From Ruminococcaceae bacterium UBA5891 (GTDB taxonomy: Bacteria > Bacillota > Clostridia > Oscillospirales > Acutalibacteraceae): a stretch of DNA of 32,914 bases. The translations under genes and the position numbers were made by a program. The notes beneath the pieces are model-generated. The model searched no databases. It had not been told where the DNA came from and was given only the letters and a program-made list of their open reading frames with translations. Of this stretch, positions 1 through 6,878 are shown piece by piece; the stretch's first letter is position 1; each line of letters opens with the position of its first letter. The DNA is taken from the NCBI GenBank assembly GCA_002431945.1, contig DJET01000010.1, positions 1-32,914 on the forward strand, in the 5' to 3' direction.

Positions 1-280
<280 letters not shown>

Positions 281-349
281 ATTACTTTTCGTTCCTCACC
301 TTGCTCTTCCTTTGTTCGGTTTTCTCGGTGCGAGCAAAACACAAATTTT

Positions 350-378
350 AAGCGATCGGTTTTCCGGTCGCTTTTTTG
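350..378 (+). terminator. Rho-independent terminator of the rRNA operon
   Basis: AAGCGATCGG, a four-T loop and CCGGTCGCTT form a 10-bp stem with one G-T pair, followed by a T run. Its position directly after the 23S gene indicates that it ends the rRNA transcript. Confidence 0.85.
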
Positions 379-849
379 TTTTATTGCTGTGAATCAGCCG
401 CAGTTATGCACGGCAGTGCAGTATTAAGCTCTGAACGGCATTGTTTTAGCTGCTGTACGGTGTGCTGCAATTCGGTTTCCCTTATGGATAATACGGATTT
501 TTTGAAGCGGGACAGATATACTGAAGTATGCGGCAATCCCGTAACGCGGTTTACAGCGCGTCTATTTAAGAAAACGCATTAAAAGAATTGAAATTTTACT
601 TTACAGGAATGTTGATTTTCGGTAATATATGTGATACTATATTACAGGTTAAAAGGGAGAGAAAACAGATTGGTTTAATGCGTGGGACTTGTGCGGTTAT
701 TATAGTTTTCGACATTATATTTGCCGTAAAATATAAGGACGGATTTCTTAATAAACGGAGCGACATAACCTTTAAAACCGTGAATATGGATATTCCGCTT
801 TAAGAATTAACAAAGTGAACGATATTTGAATGCAGGGGGCGGGCGTTTT
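379..849. other. Gene-poor interval after the rRNA operon
   Basis: I see no convincing gene in this stretch. Two short plus-strand frames (about 376-582 and 588-803) have no ribosome binding site at their starts and no family resemblance. The only ordered signal is a promoter-like pair at 612-640. It may hold remnants of a decayed gene or an unrecognised small RNA. Confidence 0.5.
612..640 (+). promoter_or_regulatory. Promoter-like element in a gene-poor interval
   Basis: TTGATT at 612-617 and TACTAT at 635-640 are separated by exactly 17 bases. A purine-rich stretch AAAAGGGAGAG follows near 651-661, but no well-placed start codon follows it. Either the downstream product is an RNA, or this is the leader for the TfoX-N gene at 850. 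Confidence 0.35.
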
Positions 850-1167
850 ATGCCGTCAAGCAAGGATTATCTGCAATTTATAGCAGAGCAGCTGTCCGAT
901 TTAGAAGAAATTACCTATCGCGCAATGATGGGCGAGTATATAATTTATTACCGCGGGAAAATTATCGGCGGTATTTATGATAACAGACTGCTTGTAAAGC
1001 CTGTAAAGGCGGCGGCCGATTATATGCCGAAGACTGTTTACGAGCGGCCTTATGACGGCGCAAAGGAAATGCTGTTGGTAGAAGAAATTGAAAACAAAGA
1101 GTTTTTAACCGGACTTTTTAGGGCAATGTATGATGAGCTGCCGGCGTTAAAGCCGAAAAGAAAATGA
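850..1167 (+). CDS. TfoX N-terminal domain protein
   Basis: This encodes a 105-residue protein with the TfoX/Sxy N-terminal domain pattern: an N-terminal helix, then RAMMGEY, IIYYRGKIIGGIYDNRLLVKP, and a C-terminal helical segment ending in a basic PKRK tail. Small TfoX-N proteins are common in Clostridia. They lack the C-terminal domain of the competence regulator Sxy, and their role is not established. I place the start at the ATG at 850, which has an AGGGGG ribosome binding site about 10 bases upstream. An in-frame ATG at 826 lacks one. It probably has its own transcript; the acetyltransferase gene begins 67 bases downstream. Confidence 0.8.
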   Translation: MPSSKDYLQFIAEQLSDLEEITYRAMMGEYIIYYRGKIIGGIYDNRLLVKPVKAAADYMPKTVYERPYDGAKEMLLVEEIENKEFLTGLFRAMYDELPALKPKRK

Positions 1168-1234
1168 TATGACGGTTAACAGTCGAATGCTCTGCCAATC
1201 GTTTGTAAACCTTAAAACATAAGGAGAAATCAAT

Positions 1235-1849
1235 ATGAGTTCAATGAAAGAAAAAATGCACACAGGAGAGCTTTATCTGCCGGGGGACGAGGAAATTACC
1301 GCAAGGCAGCTAAAATGCCTTGATAAGCTTTACGATTTTAATATGACGCGCCCCACCGAGCTTGAAAAGCGTGAGGAAATGCTTAAGGAAATGTTTGCCG
1401 AAATAGGCGAGGGGTGTTATATTGAACCGCCGTTTTATGCGAATTTCGGCGGCGCGCATATCCATTTCGGGAAAAACATTTACTGCAATTTCGGTGTTAC
1501 TATGGTGGACGACACGCATATATATGTGGGCGATTATACAATGTTCGGGCCTAAGGTTACGGTTGCAACGGCGGGTCACCCGATTTTGCCGGAGCTTAGA
1601 GAGCAGGCATACCAGTATAATGCGGCAGTGCATATAGGAAAAAACTGTTGGATAGGCGCTAATGCCGTTATTTTGCCCGGTATTACAATAGGCGATAACG
1701 TAGTGGTGGGCGCAGGCAGCGTTGTTACAAAGGATCTGCCCGATAATGTTGTGGTGGTGGGCAACCCGTGCAGGGTTCTGCGTGAAGTTAACGAGCACGA
1801 CAGAGAATATTATTTTAAAGACCGAAAAATCCCGAATGAATTAAAATAG
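1235..1849 (+). CDS. Maltose/galactoside O-acetyltransferase family protein
   Basis: This is a 204-residue left-handed beta-helix (hexapeptide repeat) acetyltransferase of the LacA/Maa type, which transfers acetyl from acetyl-CoA to a sugar hydroxyl in the cytoplasm. The N-terminal helical substrate domain (MHTGELYLPGDEE) is followed by hexapeptide turns (HIHFGKNIYCNFGVT, IGKNCWIGANAVILPG, IGDNVVVGAGSVVTKD). The catalytic histidine is in ATAGHP at residue 115, the position expected in this family, and the length is typical. An AAGGAGAA ribosome binding site lies near 1221. The sugar acceptor cannot be inferred. The next gene starts 11 bases after the stop, so the two are likely co-transcribed. 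Confidence 0.9.
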   Translation: MSSMKEKMHTGELYLPGDEEITARQLKCLDKLYDFNMTRPTELEKREEMLKEMFAEIGEGCYIEPPFYANFGGAHIHFGKNIYCNFGVTMVDDTHIYVGDYTMFGPKVTVATAGHPILPELREQAYQYNAAVHIGKNCWIGANAVILPGITIGDNVVVGAGSVVTKDLPDNVVVVGNPCRVLREVNEHDREYYFKDRKIPNELK

Positions 1850-1860
1850 GTGGGTCAAGT

Positions 1861-2220
1861 ATGTATGCAAGCTATGCCGAAGAAATTATAAACGCGTTGG
1901 CAAACGGCATAAATCCGATAACGGGCGAAATTTTGCCGAGCGATAACGTTTGCAACGAGCCTGACGTTATACGCGCGCTGTATACCGCCGCCGAGCTGCT
2001 TAAAAAGCAGGCTGAAAAAGAACAACGCACAAAGCCGGCAAATGCGGGAAAACGCTGGACAGCCGAGGAGGACGGCTTGTTGGCAGAAATGTTCGACGGT
2101 AAATATACCAAAAAAGAAATATGCGAGCATTTCGGCAGGACAAAATATTCTGTTGCGGCGCGGCTTGTAAGACTCGGCAAAATTCAATCCACCGATGAAT
2201 TCAGGTATAAAATGAAATGA
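1861..2220 (+). CDS. Hypothetical SANT/Myb-like protein
   Basis: This 119-residue protein has an N-terminal helical part containing a GINPITGE motif (around residues 18-25). It has a C-terminal half beginning KRWTAEEDGLLAEMF and continuing EICEHFGRTKYSVAARLVRLG. The latter strongly resembles a SANT/Myb or trihelix-type helix-turn-helix, suggesting DNA binding. A charged linker (residues about 43-60) separates the halves. I do not recognise a characterised family. Its last codons lie inside a 32-bp direct repeat whose second copy precedes the GNAT gene. This suggests the original stop (TGA) overlapped the GNAT start codon before the esterase gene was inserted between them. Confidence 0.7.
   Translation: MYASYAEEIINALANGINPITGEILPSDNVCNEPDVIRALYTAAELLKKQAEKEQRTKPANAGKRWTAEEDGLLAEMFDGKYTKKEICEHFGRTKYSVAARLVRLGKIQSTDEFRYKMK
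2189..2220 (+). repeat. 32-bp direct repeat, left copy
   Basis: This sequence, from CCACCGATG to AAATGAAATGA, is identical to 3194-3225. It forms the 3' end of the SANT/Myb-like gene. The two copies bracket the lipoprotein esterase gene exactly. Confidence 0.95.
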
Positions 2221-2242
2221 CTTGATTTTAGAGGACTTAATT

Positions 2243-3181
2243 ATGAAAAGGAAATATTTATACATTATATTGGTTTTAATACAGGCATTTATATTTTTAA
2301 ATGCCTGCCGGAAAAGCACCGGCACTAATTCATCTGATACGGTTATTTCCACGGAAATAACAAGCAATAATATATCATCAGGTGAAAACAGCTCAAGTGA
2401 AACGGAAGTTAAAAAGGAAAAGGTAAATTCTTCGGTTGCTCAGTCGGCGGTCGGGGAAACAGATAGGGGAAAAACCACTCAACCAACTGAAAGCCATTCG
2501 GTTTCTGAAACAAAAACCGATACTGCCGCCGTATTTTCAGAACAGGCGGCGGCAACCTCGGCAGGGGAAATTAAATATTGCCTTTATACACCGAAAAATC
2601 CGCAAAAAAATATGCCGCTTATAATCTATCTTCACGGCGGCACATCAAAGGGAAATGATTTGAGTAAGCTGACGGAGATCGACGGGTTTCCGCAATACTT
2701 AAAAAACGGTATGCTTGGCGATGTTCGCGCATATGTAATTATGCCGCAGCTTACAAGCGATAAAAAAGGCTGGACTGATGTATCGGTGGGAATACGTGAG
2801 ATTATCGACAAAACCACCGAGACTTACGGTATAGATAAAACAAAAGTATCTCTTACGGGGCACAGTATGGGCGGAACAGGCACGTGGGCGCTTGCGGCGG
2901 AAAATCCCGATTTGTTTTGGAGAATTGCGCCGCTTTCGGGAAGCGCAGCGTTAAATGCCGAAAATGTAAATGCACTTAAAAATATTTCGGTTCGCGCGTT
3001 TGTCGGAGCTGATGATATAATAGTTAAGCCGCAGTCCTCAAAAGCGTTTGTTGCAGCACTTAAAAAGGTTGGCGGCAATGCGGAAATAACAGAGTTTGAG
3101 GGCGCCGACCACTTTGCGGTTCCGAAGCTTGCTTATTGCACGGCGGGTACAGACCTGCTTGATTGGCTTGCAGGAAAATAA
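2243..3181 (+). CDS. Lipoprotein alpha/beta-hydrolase (esterase)
   Basis: This encodes a 312-residue lipoprotein. A basic, hydrophobic signal peptide ends in a lipobox (LNAC, lipidated Cys22), followed by a Ser/Thr/Glu-rich linker to about residue 110 and an alpha/beta-hydrolase domain. The catalytic triad is readable: Ser208 in GHSMGG, Asp257 in GADD and His290 in DHFAV. IYLHGG provides the oxyanion-hole region. The architecture resembles the phospholipase/carboxylesterase and feruloyl/PHB-depolymerase-like esterases that act outside the membrane on polymer-linked esters; the substrate is unknown. The start at 2243 follows GAGGACTTAATT; an upstream in-frame start at 2222 would hide the signal peptide. 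The gene sits between identical 32-bp repeats and is probably an insertion relative to its neighbours. Confidence 0.85.
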   Translation: MKRKYLYIILVLIQAFIFLNACRKSTGTNSSDTVISTEITSNNISSGENSSSETEVKKEKVNSSVAQSAVGETDRGKTTQPTESHSVSETKTDTAAVFSEQAAATSAGEIKYCLYTPKNPQKNMPLIIYLHGGTSKGNDLSKLTEIDGFPQYLKNGMLGDVRAYVIMPQLTSDKKGWTDVSVGIREIIDKTTETYGIDKTKVSLTGHSMGGTGTWALAAENPDLFWRIAPLSGSAALNAENVNALKNISVRAFVGADDIIVKPQSSKAFVAALKKVGGNAEITEFEGADHFAVPKLAYCTAGTDLLDWLAGK

Positions 3182-3193
3182 AAATTAAACATA

Positions 3194-3225
3194 CCACCGA
3201 TGAATTCAGGTATAAAATGAAATGA
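3194..3225 (+). repeat. 32-bp direct repeat, right copy
   Basis: This is identical to 2189-2220. It contains the GNAT start codon at 3222 and, in the phase of the left copy, a TGA at 3223-3225. The ancestral arrangement was therefore probably an ATGA stop/start overlap. Confidence 0.95.
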
Positions 3226-3707
3226 AAATAAGAACAGCGGGTATAAACGATTTAAAGGCAATAGCAGCCGCCGAAGCTGAGTGCTTTCCGAAAACCGAGG
3301 CGGCAACCGAACAGGATTTCAGAAACAGACTGGAATATTATGCAAACCATTTTTTACTTATGTATGACGGCGAAAAGCTTGCGGCGTTTATTGACGGATT
3401 TGTAACAGATGAGCCCGATTTAACGGACGATATGTATGCTAAAGCCGATATGCATAATGAAAACGGTGCGTGGCAGATGATTTTCGGGGTAAACACTGTT
3501 CCGGAATACCGAAGACAGGGACTGGCAGGGCGTCTTATTACCGAATTTGCAGAAGCCGCAAAAAAACAGGGCAGAAAAGGCGTGGTGCTTACCTGTAAGG
3601 AAAAATTAGTGCCGTATTACGAAAAATTCGGTTTTGTAAACGAGGGAATAACCGAAAAATCGGTTCACGGCGGCGTTAGATGGAATCAAATGAGACTGAC
3701 TTTTTAA
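3222..3707 (+). CDS. GNAT family N-acetyltransferase
   Basis: This 161-residue protein has the GNAT fold. It starts MKIRTAGINDLKAIAAAEAECFP, has the acetyl-CoA-binding motif A around NTVPEYRRQGLAGRLI (residues about 89-105), and ends with a YYEKFGFVNEG motif B segment. It would transfer an acetyl group from acetyl-CoA to an amine; the acceptor is unknown. The start codon lies within the 32-bp repeat and has no good ribosome binding site of its own. This fits ancestral translational coupling to the upstream gene. Its expression may have changed since the esterase gene separated the two. The HEPN-like gene follows 16 bases later. Confidence 0.88.
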   Translation: MKIRTAGINDLKAIAAAEAECFPKTEAATEQDFRNRLEYYANHFLLMYDGEKLAAFIDGFVTDEPDLTDDMYAKADMHNENGAWQMIFGVNTVPEYRRQGLAGRLITEFAEAAKKQGRKGVVLTCKEKLVPYYEKFGFVNEGITEKSVHGGVRWNQMRLTF

Positions 3708-3723
3708 AAAGAAGGGCACCGTT

Positions 3724-4152
3724 ATGACAGCATTGGATAACAAATTTTTCGAAGAATATAAAAGACTTGAGAGCGCCTGTAACGGTATATACTCTTCTAA
3801 GCGCGGTGTAAGCGAATACATAAACGATATGGAAAGGTATTCCGCCGCCGGAATAGCGGGTGTTTCCGGTTGGGAGAGGGACTATAAATCGTTAAAGCAT
3901 TTACGGTGGGTGAGAAATCAAATAGCGCACAGTCCGAGCAGCGGCTCGGTTTGTAAAAAAGAGGATTTAGAGGCGCTTAACGGCTTTTACAGCCGATTGC
4001 TTAAACGCGACGATCCGCTTTCAAGGCTTAAAAGGGCGGGACGCCGAAATACAAAGCGCTGCCGGCAAAAAGAAAACGCCGTTTATTTTTTAACGGCGTT
4101 TATTATAACGGCAATATTTATTATAGCCGCTATTGTGCTGATAGCGCGCTGA
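3724..4152 (+). CDS. HEPN-like helical protein with C-terminal membrane anchor
   Basis: This 142-residue protein has a helical N-terminal part of about 100 residues. It contains WVRNQIAHS, with Arg64 and His69 in the R-N-x3-H spacing of HEPN-domain ribonucleases. A basic segment (RAGRRNTKRCRQK) and one C-terminal transmembrane helix (about residues 120-140) follow. HEPN proteins are often RNA-cleaving toxins or binding modules, but the motif is short and several non-toxin families share it. The membrane anchor argues against a classical HEPN toxin. The ribosome binding site is AAAGAAGGG. It is convergent with the XRE gene, only three bases apart. The function is unassigned. Confidence 0.6.
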   Translation: MTALDNKFFEEYKRLESACNGIYSSKRGVSEYINDMERYSAAGIAGVSGWERDYKSLKHLRWVRNQIAHSPSSGSVCKKEDLEALNGFYSRLLKRDDPLSRLKRAGRRNTKRCRQKENAVYFLTAFIITAIFIIAAIVLIAR

Positions 4153-4155
4153 ATG

Positions 4156-4386
4156 TTATTTATTAACCTCGGATTTATCGGTTCGGCACATAATATAGTC
4201 CATACTTACATTATAAAAATCGGCTAAATTCATAAGCGTTTCGGTTGGCGGGGTGCGCTCGTCGTTTTCAAATTTAGAGAGGAGCGCCTGCTCGATACCG
4301 GTTTTCATTTGCACCGCAATTTGAGTATAGCCGTGTTCCTTACGCAGCTGCTTTAAGTTATTTTTCACATAATCACCCAATGACAT
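4156..4386 (-). CDS. XRE-family helix-turn-helix repressor
   Basis: This 76-residue protein is essentially one Cro/CI-type helix-turn-helix: LKQLRKEHGYTQIAVQMKTG, then IEQALLSKFENDERTPP and a TLMNLADFYNVSMDYIM final helix. It would bind short palindromes as a dimer. Two matching TGACA/TGTCA palindromes occur next to it: one overlaps its own start codon (4381-4393) and the other sits between the -35 and -10 of the divergent gene (4404-4425). It therefore very likely represses itself and the gene at 4480. No Shine-Dalgarno sequence is visible before the start, so the mRNA may be leaderless or weakly translated. Confidence 0.9.
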   Translation of the reverse strand: MSLGDYVKNNLKQLRKEHGYTQIAVQMKTGIEQALLSKFENDERTPPTETLMNLADFYNVSMDYIMCRTDKSEVNK

Positions 4387-4393
4387 TATGTCA
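4381..4393. promoter_or_regulatory. Palindromic operator over the XRE gene start
   Basis: TGACAT-T-ATGTCA is a perfect palindrome with 6-bp arms. It spans the XRE start codon and shares the TGACA/TGTCA half-sites with the operator at 4404-4425, which points to autoregulation. Confidence 0.7.
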
Positions 4394-4402
4394 TACGGGC
4401 GC

Positions 4403-4431
4403 TTGACAAATATGACGATTTGTCATATAAT
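4403..4431 (+). promoter_or_regulatory. Consensus promoter with embedded operator
   Basis: TTGACA (4403-4408) and TATAAT (4426-4431) are both perfect matches, 17 bases apart. The spacer and -35 are covered by a perfect inverted repeat, TGACAAAT (4404-4411) and ATTTGTCA (4418-4425). Bound repressor would block RNA polymerase. The promoter drives the gene at 4480. Confidence 0.88.
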
Positions 4432-4479
4432 GGATAAAAAGACAGCCCTTAATATACATAATAACGACGGTGTAAGATT

Positions 4480-4725
4480 ATGAAAAAATACGGTACTATT
4501 CGTTCGAGGGATATATTTGAGGATATATGCGCCGGTCTTGGGTGCGATGTTACTTCAAGCATAAAATACGGGAGTAATCTTGCCAAAGCGGAGGAGCTGT
4601 TAAAAACAATGGATATAAAACAGTATCCGCTAAGGCAGATATCGGATATATACGACTATATTTTCGGCGAAAAGAAAGTGTTTGAAAGCTACGAGGAAGC
4701 CAAAAAAGCAATTGATGAAAAATAA
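4480..4725 (+). CDS. Small hypothetical protein under XRE control
   Basis: This 81-residue soluble protein starts MKKYGTIRSRDIFEDICAG and is predicted mostly helical with an acidic, lysine-rich C-terminus. I do not recognise the family. It is transcribed from a perfect consensus promoter overlapped by an XRE-type operator and ends in a strong terminator, so it forms a single-gene unit. The divergent repressor/target layout recalls toxin-antitoxin or prophage-switch modules, but nothing in the protein shows toxicity. The ribosome binding site is weak (GGTGTAAG). Confidence 0.75.
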   Translation: MKKYGTIRSRDIFEDICAGLGCDVTSSIKYGSNLAKAEELLKTMDIKQYPLRQISDIYDYIFGEKKVFESYEEAKKAIDEK

Positions 4726-4760
4726 TACCCGCGCCTGTAAAACAGGCGCGGGTATTTTAT
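4724..4760. terminator. Strong, probably bidirectional terminator
   Basis: A 14-bp perfect stem is formed by AATACCCGCGCCTG (4724-4737) and its complement (4743-4756), with a 5-base loop and T/A-rich flanks on both sides. It lies between the convergent genes at 4480 and 4768 and overlaps the stop codon of the former. Confidence 0.92.
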
Positions 4761-4767
4761 ATAAGAC

Positions 4768-5577
4768 TTAATAATATGTAGAATACGCGGAGAGATAAAG
4801 CTCGGCTTCGTTTGCAAGCCTTTTACTGTTGCCGGCTATTGAGCCGAGCGTGTTTTCAATGCTCATACAGTGCGCATACAGCATATCCCGCTGCAAAGCG
4901 CGCTCGCGCGAGGCCTGCGCCGCGGCGTTTTGAACGGCTGATACAACCTGCTTATTGTGCGCTTCCTGCATTTCAAGCTGCTGCTGCTGAATTTTAATCT
5001 GTTTATTTAAAAGATCTATGCGCTGCTGCTCAAGCATTGCCGCCTGATTGGCTCTTACCGCCTTGTCGTATTCCTGAAGAGCCTCTTTAACGGAATCTGC
5101 CCGATGTGTTTCAATAAAATATATAAGACAGTCTATAACGCCCAGGGTTTTATCCTTTTCGCTTAAGCAGTCCATTTCCGCAAAGGTCTGCAAATGAGAT
5201 TTTAATCTCTCGGCAAGGGTGTGCAGCTCTTCCGCCTTAGCGCTGAGGGCGCGCTTTTGTTCGCCGATAACAACAGGCAGATTTTTATCATATTCCTCTT
5301 TGGATAAGGCTTCGTTCCTGTCGTTTTCGGCTTTTATGCGGCAGTCCTCCTGCGCCGCTTTTTTTAAATTTTCAAGCTGGGAAGCGGTATATTTAGGCGC
5401 GTTTTTGCTTTTTTTGGCAGCCGCCTTTAGGGCGAAAGCGCAGGCAAGGCACAAAACCGACGAGACAACGGGTATAATCACGGAATAGCCTATGCCGTGT
5501 TTAATAAAGGTTGCAATATAAATAATGATAAACAGCGCGGCAAAAACCGAAAGCACGCCGATAAAAAGCTTTTTCAT
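4768..5577 (-). CDS. Membrane-anchored coiled-coil protein
   Basis: This 269-residue protein has two N-terminal transmembrane helices (about residues 4-24 and 30-52). A long, charged, Ala/Gln/Glu-rich helical region (about 65-240) follows, including EQQRIDLLNKQIKIQQQQLE, typical of a coiled coil. No enzymatic motif is seen. It starts three bases after the stop of the upstream gene, which also encodes two membrane helices and a coiled coil, so the pair is an operon and the products probably act together at the membrane. The function is unknown. Confidence 0.75.
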   Translation of the reverse strand: MKKLFIGVLSVFAALFIIIYIATFIKHGIGYSVIIPVVSSVLCLACAFALKAAAKKSKNAPKYTASQLENLKKAAQEDCRIKAENDRNEALSKEEYDKNLPVVIGEQKRALSAKAEELHTLAERLKSHLQTFAEMDCLSEKDKTLGVIDCLIYFIETHRADSVKEALQEYDKAVRANQAAMLEQQRIDLLNKQIKIQQQQLEMQEAHNKQVVSAVQNAAAQASRERALQRDMLYAHCMSIENTLGSIAGNSKRLANEAELYLSAYSTYY

Positions 5578-5580
5578 AAG

Positions 5581-6033
5581 TCAGGCTCCCTTCCCGGCAA
5601 TGCGCCACGGAGCATAAATCAAAAGAAATGCAAGCGCCGCCGACAGTATAATATTTATAACCGTATCAAGGGGCGAGGTTACAAAAACGCTTAATACCTC
5701 GCTGTTTATAATAAGACCGGTTTTAAAGCAATAATCCGATATAATAATTAGCGTTATAACCGATACGATAACGGTATTGATTATAAGAGGTACGCGCCAT
5801 AGCCTTCCGCCGTTTTTATGGGCGTTTTCCCATTCTTTATTATACACGGCTTTCAGCTTTTGTTCGGAATTTTCGGGTTTTCTTGCAAAGGCAAACGGTT
5901 CGGGCGATTTTATTTTGCCTGACAGCTCCTCGCATTCGTCGCTTAATTTTTTGCATTGCTCGCTCAGGTTGTAAATTTCAACAATTTCTTCCTTCATGTT
6001 CTTTAATGCCTGAAGATCGCTTTCGCGGCTCAT
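5581..6033 (-). CDS. Small coiled-coil membrane protein
   Basis: This 150-residue protein has an N-terminal coiled-coil segment (residues about 5-45, MKEEIVEIYNLSEQCKKLSDE), a polar middle, and two C-terminal transmembrane helices (about 83-103 and 120-142). The start at 6033 follows a strong AAAGGGGGAA ribosome binding site. An upstream in-frame start at 6093 lacks one. It is the first gene of a two-gene operon with the coiled-coil membrane protein at 4768-5577. No family is recognised. Confidence 0.72.
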   Translation of the reverse strand: MSRESDLQALKNMKEEIVEIYNLSEQCKKLSDECEELSGKIKSPEPFAFARKPENSEQKLKAVYNKEWENAHKNGGRLWRVPLIINTVIVSVITLIIISDYCFKTGLIINSEVLSVFVTSPLDTVINIILSAALAFLLIYAPWRIAGKGA

Positions 6034-6114
6034 ATGTATTCCCCCTTTACATTCATTATTACATATAATGGAATATTTTGCAAGAAAAAACATTTTATCT
6101 GAAACAAAAACCGC

Positions 6115-6143
6115 TTGAATTAAGAGGAACTATATGGTAAAAT
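6115..6143 (+). promoter_or_regulatory. Promoter for the esterase/isomerase/galactosidase run
   Basis: TTGAAT (6115-6120) and TAAAAT (6138-6143) are 17 bases apart, and the SGNH gene begins about 33 bases after the -10 element. The opposite strand of this interval would carry the promoter of the divergent membrane operon. Confidence 0.65.
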
Positions 6144-6176
6144 TGCAAAAGTGAGATTTGCTTGGGAGTGAGGATC

Positions 6177-6833
6177 TTGGAATTAAGGCAATGTAAAATC
6201 AACTTTTTAGGCGACAGTATTACAGCAGGATCGGGCACGTCCGCACCCGATAAAACCTTTTGCGGCGTTATTGAAAGAAAATACGGCGCGGTATGCCGAA
6301 ATTACGGCATAGGCGGCACAAGAATTGCAAGGCAGCAGCACAAAACGGATAATCCGAAGGACAACGGGGATTTTTGCTCGCGCTTTTGCAAAATGGAGCA
6401 GGACGCAGACGCGGTTGTGGTTTTCGGCGGCACTAACGATTTCGGCCACGGCGACGCGCCGCTCGGTACTATGGCGGACCGCACTCCCGATACCTTTTAC
6501 GGCGCGCTGCATACGCTTTATTCCGGCTTGACGGAAAAATACCCGCGTTCGGCGATTGCGGTTGTTACGCCGCTGCACCGCGTGGGGGAGGATAACCCGC
6601 GCGGAGACGGCAGCAAGCCCGAAGACGGAGCCTTGCTTAAAACCTATGTTGAAATAATAAGAGAGGTTGCGGAATATTATTCGCTGCCTATACTTGATTT
6701 ATATAAGGAAAGCGGTTTACAGCCGAATGTGCCGGTAATTAGGGAAATGTATATTCCCGACGGACTTCACCCAAACGACGAGGGGCATATAATATTAGCC
6801 GATAAAATTGCGCGGTTTATTGAAAGACTTTAA
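6177..6833 (+). CDS. Cytoplasmic SGNH/GDSL hydrolase
   Basis: This is an SGNH-fold esterase of about 218 residues. Block I is INFLGDSIT with nucleophile Ser14, block II is YGIGGTR, block III is VVVFGGTNDFG, and block V is DGLHPNDEGH with the catalytic Asp and His. No signal peptide is present, so it acts inside the cell. I place the start at the TTG at 6177, which has GGAG eight bases upstream; TTG 6162 and GTG 6168 are alternatives. It precedes mannose-6-phosphate isomerase and alpha-galactosidase genes, so removing acetyl groups from imported manno-oligosaccharides is a reasonable inference, not shown by the sequence. A general lysophospholipase/esterase role is possible. Confidence 0.85.
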   Translation: MELRQCKINFLGDSITAGSGTSAPDKTFCGVIERKYGAVCRNYGIGGTRIARQQHKTDNPKDNGDFCSRFCKMEQDADAVVVFGGTNDFGHGDAPLGTMADRTPDTFYGALHTLYSGLTEKYPRSAIAVVTPLHRVGEDNPRGDGSKPEDGALLKTYVEIIREVAEYYSLPILDLYKESGLQPNVPVIREMYIPDGLHPNDEGHIILADKIARFIERL

Positions 6834-6878
6834 AAGCCGCGGCAATAGACGGCGAACATAAATAAAGAGGTAAGAATT

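Noticed and set aside
376..803. Two short plus-strand open frames after the rRNA operon
   Set aside because: No ribosome binding site at the starts, no family resemblance, and cysteine-rich or irregular composition.
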